Source: Thiomicrorhabdus aquaedulcis (GTDB taxonomy: Bacteria > Pseudomonadota > Gammaproteobacteria > Thiomicrospirales > Thiomicrospiraceae). From it: 64,000 nt of DNA. Position 1 is the first letter of the stretch. Every line of letters begins with the position of its first letter. The notes below the pieces were generated by a model that saw only the letters and a list, made by a program, of their open reading frames with translations, was not told where the DNA came from and searched no databases. The stretch is taken from positions 62,001 to 126,000 of the forward strand of contig NZ_AP018722.1 of NCBI RefSeq assembly GCF_004001325.1, written 5' to 3'. Made by a program: the position numbers and the translations under genes. This document shows positions 21,872 to 32,998 of this stretch, piece after piece.

Positions 21872-24729
21872 TATGATTCTCCCAAATGCGTAGATGAGTG
21901 GGTGGGTTGAGCGGCAGGCTTGTTTAGCACCGCACTGTGCGAATGATGACTAAGTTTGCCTAACTGCACTAAACTTAATACCGTAGAACCTACTACCACT
22001 AAGAACACGCCAAGGTCAAAAGCGATGGCGCTGGCCACTTCAAACTCGCCCACCACGGGCCAATGCACATGGCTAAAGGTAGAGGTTAAAAATGGATACC
22101 CTAAGCTCATAGCCACCAAGCCGGTGGCTGTGGCAATAAGCAGCCCCACGCCAATGGCGGTTTGCATGCCCACTTTTAAGCGTTCGTTGGTCCAGGCAAT
22201 GCCGTTGGCCAAATACTGCACAATTAAGGCTACGGCGGCAATTAAGCCGGCAATAAAGCCGCCACCGGGTAAATTATGCCCGCGCAAGAAAATAAACACC
22301 GCCACTAATATCATCAACGGCAGTAATAAGCGGGTAAGGGTTTTCATAATAGCCGGATGGTGGTCGGTGTTCCATGCAATGCCTTGCGTATTGTGAGTGG
22401 GCGCGGGCAGTTTCATGCCTTGTAACAGGGCATAAATACCCAGACCGGCTAACGCCAATACCGCAATTTCGCCTAAGGTATCGGTGCCTCTAAAGTCCAC
22501 TAAAATAACGTTGACCACATTGGTACCGCCACCACCGGGTACTGAGTTTTGAATAAAGAACTCTGATATAGGCGCAAAATCACGGCTTAACACCGCCAGG
22601 GTTAGCAAGCTGGCCGAAACACCCGATGCCAGTGCAATAAGGGCATCTCGTCCCAGTCTAAAACGACTGGTTTCCGAAGGTGTGCTTTGCGGTAAAAAGT
22701 ACAATGCCAGCAACAGTAAAATAATGGTTACCACCTCAACCGACAATTGAGTAAGAGCCAAATCGGGAGCCGAAAATTTTACAAACCCCAGTGATATCAC
22801 CAGGCCTACTACCCCTAAGGTAATCAAAGAAACCAAACGTTGTTGATGCCATACAAGCGTAAGCACACTGGCCACCACCAAGGCCAACACCGCCAAAACG
22901 GTCACCCCTTCAATGGGTAAGAATTCACGCGTACCCAACAGGGGAGCGTCAAAACTAGCAAAGCCAATAAAGCCTGCCGCTAAGGCGGTTAATATCACCC
23001 AAACTGAGGCAAACTGCAGCGAGCCTTTGTCAAAACCACGTGTTACTTTATGCGCCATAAACATAAGCGCGTTCATTAACGCGTTGTAAATAATGCGTGC
23101 ATCCCAATGCGCTAAAGTGCGTTCGTGCCACGCAAACAAAGGCTTGCGCAGTAAATACACCACCACACCTAAGGCTAACGCCACCGCACTCATGGTTAAG
23201 GGCACATTAAAACCGTGCCAAATGGCCAAGCTGTATTCGGGTGGTGTGCTTTGCAAAGTGCCTGCCACTGCCACCGCCAAAATGGGGGCGACGGTAAACA
23301 TAGGCACAATGCCCACGGCCAAACAGACAATCACCAATAAATCGACGGGGATTTTCATAAAGCGTGGCGGTTCATGTGGGGTTTTAGGTAAATCGATGGG
23401 TTCGCCGTTAAAAAATACGTCATGAATAAAGCGCAGTGAATAAGCCACCGAAAACACCGCCGCCAAGGTCACCAATACCGGAACGCCCCATGCCAATACC
23501 GACGCATTGGCCGAGCTGACCGCTTGTTCAAAAAACATCTCTTTGCTTAAAAAACCATTTAACAACGGCACACCGGCCATTGCGGCCGCGGCAATCATCG
23601 CCAAGGCGGCGGTGTGAGGCATGTACTTTAACAAGCCGTTGAGTTTACGCATGTCACGTGTGCCGGTTTCGTGGTCGATGATGCCCGCCACCATAAACAA
23701 CGACGCTTTAAAGGTGGCATGGTTAATAATATGAAAAATCGCCGCCACGGCCGCCAACTGAGTGCCAAAGCCAAATAACAAGGTAATTAACCCCAAGTGA
23801 CTGATTGTAGAATAAGCCAATAAGCCTTTTAAATCGTGCTTAAACAACGCGGTATACGCGCCAATAAGAAGGGTAATTAAACCCGCTCCGCCTACTAAAA
23901 ACGTCCACTCTGCCGTGCCCGATAATGCGGGAAAAAAACGCGCCAGTAAAAAAATACCGGCCTTAACCATGGTGGCCGAATGCAAATACGCCGACACCGG
24001 CGTGGGCGCGGCCATAGCGTGTGGCAACCAAAAATGAAACGGAAACTGTGCCGACTTGGTAAACACGCCCAATAAAATCAACACCAAAATAGGCACGTAC
24101 AATTCATGTGCACGAATTAAGTCGCCTGCGGCCAACACGTCGGTTAGGTTGTAACTGCCCACGATATTGCCCAGCATAAGAACGCCACCCAACAAAGCTA
24201 ACCCGCCAGCGCCGGTAATGGTTAGAGCCATGCGCGCGCCTTGACGAGCCTCTTTGCGATGCTGCCAATAGCTAATCAATAAAAACGAGGTGAGCGAGGT
24301 GAGTTCCCAAAAAACCACTAATTGCAGCAGGTTTTCGGACAGTACTATGCCGAGCATAGAACCCATAAACATCAGCAAGTAGGCAAAAAATCGCCCCATG
24401 GAATCTTTTTCGGACAGGTAGTAGCGGGCGTAAATAATGACCAATAAGCCAATGATTAAAATCAGTAACGCAAACAATAACGCCAATCCATCCAGTCTAA
24501 AGGCAAATTCTAGCCCAATGCTGGGCATCCATTGCCAGCTCTGAATTAACGTTTCACCGGTAAATGGCAATGCCATGCTCGGGGCTAAAAAAGCCAAAGA
24601 CAACGCCGTTACTAGCGCGGCAGTCCAAGCCGATGCAACGCGGTGAAAGCGCGCCGACCAGGCAACAAAAATAGCCCCAATAAACGGCAGTAACACCACA
24701 ATAGGAAGGTTTAATGAGAGTAAAGTCAT
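21871..24729 (-). CDS. mrpA: Mrp-type Na+/H+ antiporter fused subunits A and B
   Basis: 952 residues. The NuoL-like part (first ~510 residues) has [19 protein letters not shown] with the conserved Glu, [34 protein letters not shown] and [25 protein letters not shown] middle NuoJ-like region contains [17 protein letters not shown] and [25 protein letters not shown]. The last ~140 residues are an MrpB domain ([21 protein letters not shown]). Such A-B fusions occur in gammaproteobacteria. It begins the six-gene operon, with an ATG at 24729. The gene is intact, unlike mrpD. Confidence 0.95.
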   Translation of the reverse strand: MTLLSLNLPIVVLLPFIGAIFVAWSARFHRVASAWTAALVTALSLAFLAPSMALPFTGETLIQSWQWMPSIGLEFAFRLDGLALLFALLILIIGLLVIIYARYYLSEKDSMGRFFAYLLMFMGSMLGIVLSENLLQLVVFWELTSLTSFLLISYWQHRKEARQGARMALTITGAGGLALLGGVLMLGNIVGSYNLTDVLAAGDLIRAHELYVPILVLILLGVFTKSAQFPFHFWLPHAMAAPTPVSAYLHSATMVKAGIFLLARFFPALSGTAEWTFLVGGAGLITLLIGAYTALFKHDLKGLLAYSTISHLGLITLLFGFGTQLAAVAAIFHIINHATFKASLFMVAGIIDHETGTRDMRKLNGLLKYMPHTAALAMIAAAAMAGVPLLNGFLSKEMFFEQAVSSANASVLAWGVPVLVTLAAVFSVAYSLRFIHDVFFNGEPIDLPKTPHEPPRFMKIPVDLLVIVCLAVGIVPMFTVAPILAVAVAGTLQSTPPEYSLAIWHGFNVPLTMSAVALALGVVVYLLRKPLFAWHERTLAHWDARIIYNALMNALMFMAHKVTRGFDKGSLQFASVWVILTALAAGFIGFASFDAPLLGTREFLPIEGVTVLAVLALVVASVLTLVWHQQRLVSLITLGVVGLVISLGFVKFSAPDLALTQLSVEVVTIILLLLALYFLPQSTPSETSRFRLGRDALIALASGVSASLLTLAVLSRDFAPISEFFIQNSVPGGGGTNVVNVILVDFRGTDTLGEIAVLALAGLGIYALLQGMKLPAPTHNTQGIAWNTDHHPAIMKTLTRLLLPLMILVAVFIFLRGHNLPGGGFIAGLIAAVALIVQYLANGIAWTNERLKVGMQTAIGVGLLIATATGLVAMSLGYPFLTSTFSHVHWPVVGEFEVASAIAFDLGVFLVVVGSTVLSLVQLGKLSHHSHSAVLNKPAAQPTHSSTHLGES

Positions 24730-24874
24730 GCGTTATCCGATGGTTTTGAGGCTTTAAAAAATGTAAAAATGGTGCGTTAGCCTGTTTGTAAAACAATAAT
24801 TGATATTTTAAAAGGGCTAGATAATACCATGATAGTCAACACAATTTAAGCCGCCAGTTACAATCAAGCCAACA

Positions 24875-25759
24875 TTAATCGGCTTTACGCTGTGCCAAAA
24901 CATGCACATAACGCGCCATATTTCTAAAGGTGGGGGCGCGACAATAGCGGTATTCGAGGGCAAACAACTCGTCTAAATCGGTTTGCGCCAACGCCTCGGG
25001 CGTCATGTAATCGTGAAAAATTCTAATGCCGGTATGCACTTTAATTTCAAACCCCCAATCGGCCAGCCATTGGCACACTTCTTCGGGGGTTTGCGGGTTG
25101 GGTGGAGTGAGTTTTTTGCCCTTGCCCATGTAGTCGTCGGTAAGCAAACTTTGCAAACGCCATGCGCCTTTTAAGGTGTTGCGAATCACCACCGAATTGC
25201 GGTTGTAAAACAACAGCGACAAATGGCCGCCAGGTTTAACCTGATTGGCCACCGTGTTGAGCGTGGCTTTTGGCTCGCCCAACCACTCTAAAACAGCGTG
25301 AAACAGCACCAAATCAAACTGCGGTAAGGTGGGCGCTAAGGCTTGCGCCGCGCCCTCTAAAAACGTAGCCGAAAGGTTGGCCTGTTTAAAATTTTCTTGC
25401 GCGCGCATCAACATTTGATGCGACACATCGCACGCCGTAATGTGGTGGCCAGATTGCGCCAACCATTGGCTCATCTGCGCAAAACCACACCCGGCATCCC
25501 ACACGGTTAATGGCGCTTTAACCAGGCCTGGTAAGTTGGGTATATTTGGCAAATCGCTTACAAACCTCTGCAAGTCTTCTTTAAGCAATTTTAAACGCCA
25601 TTCCCCTTTAAGCGTGTCATACACTTTAGACTCAAACTTATGCACCAATTTATCAAAATTGCGATCGCACGCTACGTTGTTGGGCGTGGTTTGATGGGCA
25701 GAAGAACTGGCAGAATAACTGTTAGAAGACGGCGAAGAACTCGGTGGCGTTTTAGGCAT
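24875..25759 (-). CDS. cmoM: tRNA 5-carboxymethoxyuridine methyltransferase CmoM
   Basis: About 294 residues. After a Ser/Pro-rich N-terminal extension, DRNFDKLVHKFESKVYDTLKGEWRLKLLKEDL matches the CmoM (formerly SmtA/YcbD-like) start. The Rossmann methyltransferase has VWDAGCGFAQMSQWLA, CDVSHQMLMRA and FDLVLFHAVLEWLGEP, with the later GGHLSLLFYNRNSVV and HTGIRIFHDYM blocks. It methylates cmo5U34 to mcmo5U in tRNA using SAM, acting after CmoA and CmoB. ATG at 25759 is taken over a GTG at 25771; neither has a strong ribosome site. A perfect palindrome encodes LPGLVK. Confidence 0.88.
   Translation of the reverse strand: MPKTPPSSSPSSNSYSASSSAHQTTPNNVACDRNFDKLVHKFESKVYDTLKGEWRLKLLKEDLQRFVSDLPNIPNLPGLVKAPLTVWDAGCGFAQMSQWLAQSGHHITACDVSHQMLMRAQENFKQANLSATFLEGAAQALAPTLPQFDLVLFHAVLEWLGEPKATLNTVANQVKPGGHLSLLFYNRNSVVIRNTLKGAWRLQSLLTDDYMGKGKKLTPPNPQTPEEVCQWLADWGFEIKVHTGIRIFHDYMTPEALAQTDLDELFALEYRYCRAPTFRNMARYVHVLAQRKAD
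25521..25532. repeat. ACCAGGCCTGGT palindrome (coding, PGLV frame)
   Basis: Perfect copy within cmoM, in the linker before the SAM-binding strand. Confidence 0.95.
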
Positions 25760-25816
25760 GCTCGGGTACACTTATAAGCTGTTTTAAAACCCCTATTGTA
25801 AAGTGATGGAGAAATC

Positions 25817-26164
25817 ATGTCAGCCAAAGTCTATTGTTTAGCCCAATTTAACCCCAAACCCGGTCAAGAAAACGCCCTGTTTAGCGTATTGCAAAGCCTA
25901 GAACCCAACACCCTGCGAGAAGACGGCTGCCTGCAATACCGCGTAACCCGCCAGATTGCCAGCCCCTTTGCCACAGGCACCAGCTACCCTATTGTGTTTA
26001 ACGAAATATGGGCCAACATGGCCGCCTTTGAAGCCCATTGCCAACGCCAAGAAATCGTCGATTTTTTTAACACCTACTGCCTAGCCCCCAACGGCCTAGC
26101 CGCCCAATGGAACGTCTGCGTTTACAGCGATCAACCGCAAGACTACGACGCCCCGAAAATATAA
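25817..26164 (+). CDS. Antibiotic biosynthesis monooxygenase-like (ABM) domain protein
   Basis: 115 residues, a single ABM ferredoxin-like domain: VYCLAQFNPKPGQENALFSVLQSLEPNTLREDGCLQYRVTRQ, then NEIWANMAAFEAHCQRQEIVDFF. The family includes YgiN-type quinol monooxygenases and many proteins of unknown substrate, usually cytoplasmic dimers. GGAG stands 6 bases before the ATG. Divergent from cmoM and isolated. Confidence 0.82.
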   Translation: MSAKVYCLAQFNPKPGQENALFSVLQSLEPNTLREDGCLQYRVTRQIASPFATGTSYPIVFNEIWANMAAFEAHCQRQEIVDFFNTYCLAPNGLAAQWNVCVYSDQPQDYDAPKI

Positions 26165-26183
26165 AGTAATAAAAATTAAATTG

Positions 26184-26195
26184 ACCAGGCCTGGT
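26184..26195. repeat. ACCAGGCCTGGT palindrome (intergenic)
   Basis: Perfect copy, extended by TTG and CAA to 18 bp, about 20 bp after the ABM-domain gene and upstream of the WYL regulator. Confidence 0.95.
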
Positions 26196-26232
26196 CAAGA
26201 GGTTAATGCGTTTTTGGTGTCTTGATTGCCAA

Positions 26233-26281
26233 AAATATAAGTGTAGATATTTCTACAAAATAAGTTTTTTAGCTTATATTT
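26233..26281. promoter_or_regulatory. Nested inverted repeats upstream of the WYL regulator (putative operator)
   Basis: AAATATAAG at 26233-26241 pairs with CTTATATTT at 26273-26281, enclosing TGTAGA-tatt-TCTACA at 26242-26257. The block ends about 28 bp before the regulator's ATG, a position suited to autoregulation. Confidence 0.5.
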
Positions 26282-26308
26282 GTAGCGGGTAATAATACGA
26301 GTTGGCCA

Positions 26309-27274
26309 ATGCACAAATTTGAGCGTAAAAGAGCGTTATTAAAGCAACTGCAACAGACTAAGCGGCCGCTAAGTTTAAAGCTATTGGCGCAACAGCAGGC
26401 CTGTTCGGTTAAAACAATACGCCGAGACATTGACGAGCTGGTCATGGAACGATCAGCTCCCTGGTTTATTTTAAACGGACAGGTTCACCTTGATGAACTT
26501 AGGCAACAACAAATAGAGCACGAAGGCTATTGGTTTACCTCAGAAGAGCTTTTTTCATTACTGGCGCTTTATAAGATGATTGATGCTTTGGCAGAAGGCT
26601 TATTAGCCGAGCATTTTGCGCAGGTAAAGCCGCTTATATTAAACATGCTGGGTGCCAAAGAAAAAAGTCAAAACCTCATTGATAATATTAAAATTATTCC
26701 CATTGCGCAACCGTCAGTCGACAGTCAACTGCTTAATAAAATTACCACGGCCATCGCTCAACAGAAAAAACTAGAAATTGAATTCTGGAATCGTCGCACT
26801 GATCACATCAAGCTTCGCGAAATATCACCCTATCAATTAGTTCGCTATCGCGACCGATGGCTAGTGGACGCCCATTGCCACCAACAAAATGCCTTACGCA
26901 GCTTCTCTTTAGAAGCCATTTTGCGCGCAAAAATCCTTCCACAAAAAGCACGGCTAGCCAATTTTGAAGCGTTAAACACCTATTTTCAATCCAGTTACGG
27001 CATCTTTAGCGGCCAGGCCGACAAGGTAGCCATTATACGCTTTAGCGCCTACCAAGCCCGCTGGATCAAAGACCAACAATGGCACCCAAAACAAATAACC
27101 GAATGGCTAGAAGACGGCCGATACCAATTAGCCTTGCCCTATAAAGAAGATTTAGAACTGATTCAGGACATTCTTAAATACGGCGCAGAAGTAGAAGTCA
27201 TCAGCCCGCCACAGCTGCGCCAAAAAGTGCACGAAACCCTACAAAAAACACTGGCGCTGTACGCAGAAAATTAG
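26309..27274 (+). CDS. WYL-domain transcriptional regulator next to the cas operon
   Basis: 321 residues. An N-terminal winged helix-turn-helix (LLKQLQQTKRPLSLKLLAQ, then CSVKTIRRDIDEL) is followed by a WYL domain around residues 145-225 (EIEFWNRRTDHIKLREISPYQLVRYRDRWLVDAHC, ALRSFSLEAILRA) and a WCX C-terminal extension. WYL proteins commonly control defence loci and sense nucleic-acid ligands. It lies 71 bp upstream of cas3 in the same direction, so it is likely to regulate the CRISPR-Cas operon (inference). Inverted repeats lie before it and before cas3. Confidence 0.85.
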   Translation: MHKFERKRALLKQLQQTKRPLSLKLLAQQQACSVKTIRRDIDELVMERSAPWFILNGQVHLDELRQQQIEHEGYWFTSEELFSLLALYKMIDALAEGLLAEHFAQVKPLILNMLGAKEKSQNLIDNIKIIPIAQPSVDSQLLNKITTAIAQQKKLEIEFWNRRTDHIKLREISPYQLVRYRDRWLVDAHCHQQNALRSFSLEAILRAKILPQKARLANFEALNTYFQSSYGIFSGQADKVAIIRFSAYQARWIKDQQWHPKQITEWLEDGRYQLALPYKEDLELIQDILKYGAEVEVISPPQLRQKVHETLQKTLALYAEN

Positions 27275-27275
27275 C

Positions 27276-27292
27276 GGGACAGGTTTTGTCCC
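27276..27292. promoter_or_regulatory. Inverted repeat before cas3 (putative WYL operator)
   Basis: GGGACA-ggttt-TGTCCC lies just after the stop of the WYL gene and about 54 bp before the cas3 ATG. A promoter should lie in the same 71-bp gap. The TTGTCC of the right arm could overlap a -35 element, which would fit repression. Confidence 0.5.
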
Positions 27293-27345
27293 AATCGATT
27301 GATATACTTAAATAACATTGCAACTCAAAGACTTTTTGGAAAAAA

Positions 27346-29609
27346 ATGAATACATATTATGGGCACTCAGGTAAGAATCCAGATAAATCAGATTGGCAGA
27401 CATTGCAAGACCATTTGCATGAAGTTGCAAACATTGCCAAACATAATGCACGTTATTTTGGTGCGGAAGAACTGGCTTATTTGGCAGGTTTGCTACATGA
27501 CTTGGGAAAGTACACCTCAGAATTTCAGGCGCGTTTAGGCGGTTCACCTAAAAAGTTGACCACGCTACCGCTGGTGCAAAAATAGCATCTGAAATTTTGC
27601 CAGATGAATTGTTTGGTTGGCCATTTTATAAATTTTTAGCTTATGCCATTGCTGGTCATCATGCAGGTTTAGCCAATGGAATTAATGAGGGTGATGGGCG
27701 GAGTACGCTTGAAGCGCGTTTAAAACAAACTCTTGGTAAAGAGTTATGCCAGCTAGATAATGAGGCTTGGCGCAAAGAATTGACTTTACCTGAAGTAAAT
27801 CAACTTTCACCAAAAATTCAGCCTCACCCTGATCAGGGCATTCATGGTTTTCAGTTCGCATTTTTAATCCGCATGATTTTTTCTTGTTTAGTGGATGCCG
27901 ACTTTGTAGATACAGATAAGTTTTATAAGCAATTAGAGGGTAAGCCTTGGTTGCGAGGCGGGTATCCAGAGTTGGTTGACTTGAAATTCGTTTTTGATGC
28001 CTATCTTCAAGATAAGTCAGCCAATAGCAAACCAACCAAGGTCAATCAATTACGCCAAGACATTTTAACTACCGCGCGTGAGCGTTCGCACTTGTCACCA
28101 GGCCTGTTTACGTTCACCGTGCCAACAGGAGGCGGTAAAACTTTTAGCTCTATGGCGTTTGCATTGGATCATGCTTTGCAGCATGGTATGCGTCGCGTGA
28201 TTTATGTGATTCCGTTTACCAGCATTATTGAACAGAATGCTAAGGTTTTTCGTGAGGCGTTTGGTGAGTTGGGCGAAGCGGCTGTGCTCGAACATCATAG
28301 TAACTTTGATGATAGGCGTATCAAAAATGAAGATACGCAAGATAAGCTCAAATTGGCTATGGAAAACTGGGATATGCCGATTGTGGTGACCACCGCAGTA
28401 CAATTTTTTGAATCCTTATTTGCGGATCGGCCTTCGCGCTGCCGCAAGTTACATAATATTTCCGGCAGTGTGATTATTTTGGATGAAGCGCAAACTCTGC
28501 CGCTTAAATTTCTTAAGCCTGTAATGGCTGTGATTGATGAGCTTGCTCGCAATTATGGATGTTCTGTGGTGCTGTGTACGGCTACCCAACCTGCACTGTG
28601 CGCGCCAGATTTTGATAAGGGGTTTGAAAATGTGCGTGAAATTGCGCCGAATCCTGCAAGGCTTTTTGAAGAATTAAGCTTGGTCAGCGTTAGCCATTTA
28701 GGCGAGTTGGAAGATGAGCAATTATTAGAGCGGATTAAGGCAAATGAACAAATTCTAACTATTGTTAATAACCGCCGTCATGCACAATCTTTATTTCAAG
28801 CGCTCAAGGGAAGGCAGGTTGAAGGCGTTTTTCATCTCACAACCCTTATGTGTGCCGCGCATCGTATTCAAACTCTAAACACACTTCGTGAAAGATTGAA
28901 AAACAACCAGGCCTGCCGAGTGATTTCAACCTCGTTAATCGAGGCGGGCGTTGATGTTGACTTTCCATGCGTTATGCGTGCCGAAGCTGGACTGGACTCC
29001 ATAGCCCAAGCCGCTGGGCGCTGTAACCGCGAGCGTTTAAAAACCAAAGAAGACAGTCATGCTTGGGTGTTCAAGTCACCCGATTGGAAAATTCCGCCGG
29101 AATTGGACGGCTTGGCGGCCGGTATGCGTTCGGTGTTTCGTCGCGGTTATGACAACCTGCTAGGGCAGCAAGCGATTAAAGAATATTTTTCGGAAGTCTA
29201 TTGGCGCAAGGGTGATGAGTTAGATCAAAAGCGGTTAATGAAAATGCATCAGGATCACGCGCCTAAGATGACTTTTCCTTTTCAGACCATTGCGAAAGAG
29301 TTTCGGATGATCGAAAGTTTTATGCATCCAATTTTTGTGCCGTTTGACGAGGAAGCAGAATCTTTATTGGCGCAACTCAAAATAACGGATGAGGTGGGTA
29401 AAGTGTTGCGAAAACTCCAGCCTTATATCGTGCAAATTCCTATGAAAGGCTTTGAGGCATTACAGATGGCGGGAGCGATTCAGACAGTTGCACCGCATCG
29501 GTTTGAAGACCAATTTTGGGAGCTGATTAACCATGATATTTATGATCAAGAGTTTGGTATAAGTTGGAATGATCCGTCATTTATCAAAGCAGAAAGTTCA
29601 GTTATTTAG
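27346..29609 (+). CDS. cas3: Cas3 HD nuclease/helicase, type I-C (frameshifted here)
   Basis: Adding one base to the A5 run at 27550-27554 joins an 80-residue HD start to the rest, giving 754 residues. HD nuclease: GHSGKNP, DHLHEV, LLHDLGKY (His51-Asp52) and AYAIAGHHAG. Superfamily 2 helicase: Walker A VPTGGGKTFSS, Walker B LDEAQTLP, VLCTATQPAL, STSLIEAGVDVDFP and QAAGRCNRER. Cas3 is recruited by target-bound Cascade and degrades the non-target strand. As printed the HD and helicase parts are in different frames, which would inactivate interference if real. Confidence 0.92.
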
Positions 29610-29644
29610 TCGCCGTTTGGCGTGGATTAATGGAGGAGAAATTA

Positions 29645-30325
29645 ATGGCTTACGGAATTAAACTGCATATTTGGGGTGATTATGCGTGTTTTACACGACC
29701 AGAGATGAAGGTGGAACGAGTATCTTACGACGTGATTACACCATCGGCAGCGCGTGGCATTTTAGAAGCGATTCACTGGAAGCCCTCAATACGTTGGGTG
29801 GTAGATCGGATCCATGTTTTAAAGCCGGTGCGTTTTGAATCGATTCGGCGCAATGAATTGGGTAATTGCAAAATTTCGGCTTCAAAAGTAAGCGGGGCCA
29901 TGAATAGGAAAACAACGCAGGATTTATACTTTTTGATTGATGACGGTGACAATCGTCAACAAAGAGCCACAACGCTGCTTAGAGATGTCGGATATGTGAT
30001 CGAGGCTCACTTTGAATTGACCGATAAAGCCGGCAGTGAAGACTCAGTTGGTAAACATCTCGATATTTTTAACCGCCGCGCACGTAGGGGGCAGTATTTT
30101 CATCAGCCGTGCTTAGGCAATCGTGAATTCCCCGCCTATTTTGCATTGATTGAAACGGATGATGGCTTTCCTACTTCCGATTTAGTTGATGTATCTAAGG
30201 ATTTGGGTTGGATGTTGCACGATATTGATTTTGCCAATAATGCCGAACCTAAGTTTTTTAGAGCGGAATTAAAGAATGGTGTGATTGAAGTCCCTCCCTT
30301 TAATGCAATGGAGGTGGTGCAATGA
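29645..30325 (+). CDS. cas5c: Cas5c (Cas5d), type I-C
   Basis: 226 residues. The start GIKLHIWGDYACFTRPEMKVERVSYDVITPS followed by SAARGILEAIHWKPSIRW is typical of the I-C Cas5. In this subtype, which lacks Cas6, Cas5c itself cuts the pre-crRNA within the repeat and stays bound to the 5' handle. ATG at 29645 follows GGAGGAG at good spacing; an upstream start at 29630 overlaps the ribosome site. The stop overlaps the cas8c start (ATGA). Confidence 0.93.
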   Translation: MAYGIKLHIWGDYACFTRPEMKVERVSYDVITPSAARGILEAIHWKPSIRWVVDRIHVLKPVRFESIRRNELGNCKISASKVSGAMNRKTTQDLYFLIDDGDNRQQRATTLLRDVGYVIEAHFELTDKAGSEDSVGKHLDIFNRRARRGQYFHQPCLGNREFPAYFALIETDDGFPTSDLVDVSKDLGWMLHDIDFANNAEPKFFRAELKNGVIEVPPFNAMEVVQ

Positions 30326-32127
30326 TATTAATGGCTTTGACTCAATATTATGATCGTTTAGCCAATGCCAGCGATGGTGCAAAAGTACCCGCTTACGGTT
30401 TTAGCGAAGAAAAGATTGGCTATATTCTTGTGCTTTCTGAAAAAGGTGAGCTGGTGGACGTTGTACCAAACTTAACCGATGAAAAAAAACCGCGGCCTAA
30501 GTTTATGGCGGTGCCAAGACCTGAAAAAAGAACGTCAGGCGTTAAGCCAAATTTTTTGTGGGATAAAACAGCTTATGTATTAGGTATAGCATTGCCTAAA
30601 GACAAAAAAACTGAGGTTGTTTTTGAATTGTCTTTAGTTACGTTTGAAGCATTTCGGGATACACATTCGTCACTATTGAGTCAGACAGAGGATAAGGGTC
30701 TAAAAGCGGTTTTCCAATTTTTGCAGAATTGGCAACCAGAAAATTTTGAGTCTTCTGTTTTAACTTCAGACATCTTAGACGCAAATGTTGTGTTTCGATT
30801 GGATGGGGTTCGCCAATTTATCCATGAATCTATTGAGGCAAAAGAAATTTGGTCGTCACAGCTAAAGTCAGAAGATGGCAAAGAAGCCATGTGTTTGCTT
30901 ACAGGCAAGCAGCAACCCATTTCAAGATTACACCCATCTATTAAAGGGGTTTCCGGAGGTCAAAGCTCAGGCGTGTCAATTGTTTCATTCAATAAAGATT
31001 CATTTGAGTCTTATGGTAAAGAGCAGGGGGTAAATGCCCCTGTATCTGAACAAGCTGCATTTGCCTACACAACAGCATTAAATTACTTGTTACGTCGCGA
31101 AAATAGACAAAGTATCGGTTTGGGGGATACGACTATCGTATTTTGGGCGCAGGCGGATAAAACTGAAAAGGCTCAAAAAGCCGAATCCTTATTTATGAAC
31201 TTCTTTAATCCACAGTCGGCAACTGACGAGTCAGAGACAGTTCAGTTACAAGTTGAAATTGAAAAGTTGGCTAAGGGTCGCCCTTTGTCTGAAATCGCAC
31301 CTGACCTAGATCCTAAAACTCAGTTTTTTATTTTGGGATTGGCACCGAATGCGGCGCGACTTTCAATTCGCTTTTGGTTGCAAACCGAGTTTGGTTATAT
31401 TCAACAAAAACTGTCCGAGCATTTCCAAGATTTAGCACTAGACCCATTGCCCTGGAAAACACCGCCTTCAATTTGGCGTTTGTTAATGCAATTAGTTCCG
31501 CATCGGGAAGGGCAAAAAAACAAAATTGAAGATGTACCAGCGCATTTAGCCGGCGAGTTAATACGCTCGGTTTTAACCGGGCAACGCTACCCTAGAGCGA
31601 TACTTGCTCAATTGCTATCACGGTTTCGTTCGGATGGCGACATAAATGGTTTACGGGTCGCAATGGTTAAAGCCGTTTTACAAAGAGAGTTTAGAAAACA
31701 ATTAACCAAAGAGGAGATTCCAATGAGTTTAGACGAATCCAATACCAACCCTGCTTATTTGCTCGGCAGACTGTTTGCGGTGTTAGAAAATATTCAGCGA
31801 GGTGCATTAGGCGATAAGGTTAATGCCACGATTGCAGACAAATATTATGCCTCGGCTTCAACCGTGCCTTATTCAGTCTATCCAAGACTATTATCAGGTA
31901 GTAAGCACCATTTATCGAAGATTCGTAAAGAAAGGCCAGGCTGGGCTTTTAATTTAGAAAAAGAGTTGGGGCAAATTATGTCGCAATTGCCAACTGAATT
32001 TCCTCGCCATTTTTCGATTGAAAACCAAGGCCGTTTTTCGATTGGTTATTATCATCAAAAGAATGCGCGCTTTGTCAATGCAATCAAAGATGAAACTAAT
32101 GAATTAATCTCTGAAGGAGAAGAATAA
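30322..32127 (+). CDS. cas8c: Cas8c (Csd1), large subunit of the type I-C Cascade
   Basis: 601 residues, normal size. [23 protein letters not shown] near the start and the [20 protein letters not shown] block are typical of Csd1. In I-C complexes it recognises the PAM, and an internal start in the 3' part often yields the small subunit Cas11c. A candidate here is the ATG at 31723, preceded by GAGGAG ([10 protein letters not shown]). GGAGG precedes the gene's own ATG at 30322. The end overlaps cas7c by one base. Confidence 0.92.
   Translation: MILMALTQYYDRLANASDGAKVPAYGFSEEKIGYILVLSEKGELVDVVPNLTDEKKPRPKFMAVPRPEKRTSGVKPNFLWDKTAYVLGIALPKDKKTEVVFELSLVTFEAFRDTHSSLLSQTEDKGLKAVFQFLQNWQPENFESSVLTSDILDANVVFRLDGVRQFIHESIEAKEIWSSQLKSEDGKEAMCLLTGKQQPISRLHPSIKGVSGGQSSGVSIVSFNKDSFESYGKEQGVNAPVSEQAAFAYTTALNYLLRRENRQSIGLGDTTIVFWAQADKTEKAQKAESLFMNFFNPQSATDESETVQLQVEIEKLAKGRPLSEIAPDLDPKTQFFILGLAPNAARLSIRFWLQTEFGYIQQKLSEHFQDLALDPLPWKTPPSIWRLLMQLVPHREGQKNKIEDVPAHLAGELIRSVLTGQRYPRAILAQLLSRFRSDGDINGLRVAMVKAVLQREFRKQLTKEEIPMSLDESNTNPAYLLGRLFAVLENIQRGALGDKVNATIADKYYASASTVPYSVYPRLLSGSKHHLSKIRKERPGWAFNLEKELGQIMSQLPTEFPRHFSIENQGRFSIGYYHQKNARFVNAIKDETNELISEGEE
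31723..32127 (+). CDS. Possible internal Cas11c small subunit
   Basis: An in-frame ATG within cas8c is preceded by GAGGAG 7-8 bases upstream and would encode about 134 residues, from [20 protein letters not shown] to the shared cas8c stop. Type I-C systems are known to make Cas11c from an internal start in cas8c at about this position. The site and the length fit, but use of the start is inference. Confidence 0.55.
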   Translation: MSLDESNTNPAYLLGRLFAVLENIQRGALGDKVNATIADKYYASASTVPYSVYPRLLSGSKHHLSKIRKERPGWAFNLEKELGQIMSQLPTEFPRHFSIENQGRFSIGYYHQKNARFVNAIKDETNELISEGEE

Positions 32128-32996
32128 TGACTATTCAAAACCGCTATGAATTTGTGTATTTTTTTGACGTAATTAACGGTAATCCAAATGGAGACCCAGA
32201 CGCGGGTAATATGCCCCGGCTTGATCCCGAGTCCAGTAAGGGGCTTGTTACTGATGTCAGTCTTAAGCGTAAAATTAGAAACTATATTCAGTTAAGTGAA
32301 GAGCAAACGCCTGGTTATGATATTTACGTTCAAGAAAAGGGCGTTTTGAACCGTCAAAATCAAAAAGCCTATGATGCCTTGGAAATTAAATCTGAATCCA
32401 AAAAATTACCTAAAGAGCAGGAAAAAGCAAAAGCCGTGACGGATTGGATGTGCGCTAACTTTTTCGATGTTAGAGCCTTTGGTGCGGTAATGACAACCGA
32501 AGTGAATTCAGGCCAAGTACGCGGGCCTTTACAGTTGGCGTTTGCTAAATCTATTGATCCAATTATTCCATTAGAAATATCGATTACCCGTATGGCGGTA
32601 ACCAACGAAAAAGATTTAGAAAAAGAGCGCACTATGGGGCGTAAGCACATTGTGCCTTATGGTTTGTATCGGGTGCATGGTTTTGTTTCAGCCAAATTAG
32701 CCGAAAAAACCGGCTTTTCAAGTTCCGACTTAGAAAAGGTTTGGAAGTCATTGGAAATGATGTTTGAACACGACCATTCTGCTGCACGTGGCGAAATGTC
32801 AGCACGTAAGTTGATCGTGTTTAAACATGACAATGCTTTAGGTAGTGCGCCCGCGCATAAATTGTTTGAACGCGTCACAGTTGAGCGTGTTAATGGCGAA
32901 GAAGGTACGCCTGCCAGTGAGTTCAAAGACTATGCTATACAACTGAATCAAGAGGGTTTAAAAGAAATGGGTGTTGAAGCCAAAGAGATCTTCTAG
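32127..32996 (+). CDS. cas7c: Cas7c (Csd2), Cascade backbone
   Basis: 289 residues. [20 protein letters not shown], then RLDPES and [12 protein letters not shown], and [19 protein letters not shown] are hallmark Csd2 blocks. Several copies coat the crRNA spacer. AAGGAGAAGAATA precedes the ATG, which overlaps the cas8c stop. Confidence 0.95.
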   Translation: MTIQNRYEFVYFFDVINGNPNGDPDAGNMPRLDPESSKGLVTDVSLKRKIRNYIQLSEEQTPGYDIYVQEKGVLNRQNQKAYDALEIKSESKKLPKEQEKAKAVTDWMCANFFDVRAFGAVMTTEVNSGQVRGPLQLAFAKSIDPIIPLEISITRMAVTNEKDLEKERTMGRKHIVPYGLYRVHGFVSAKLAEKTGFSSSDLEKVWKSLEMMFEHDHSAARGEMSARKLIVFKHDNALGSAPAHKLFERVTVERVNGEEGTPASEFKDYAIQLNQEGLKEMGVEAKEIF

Positions 32997-32998
32997 CC

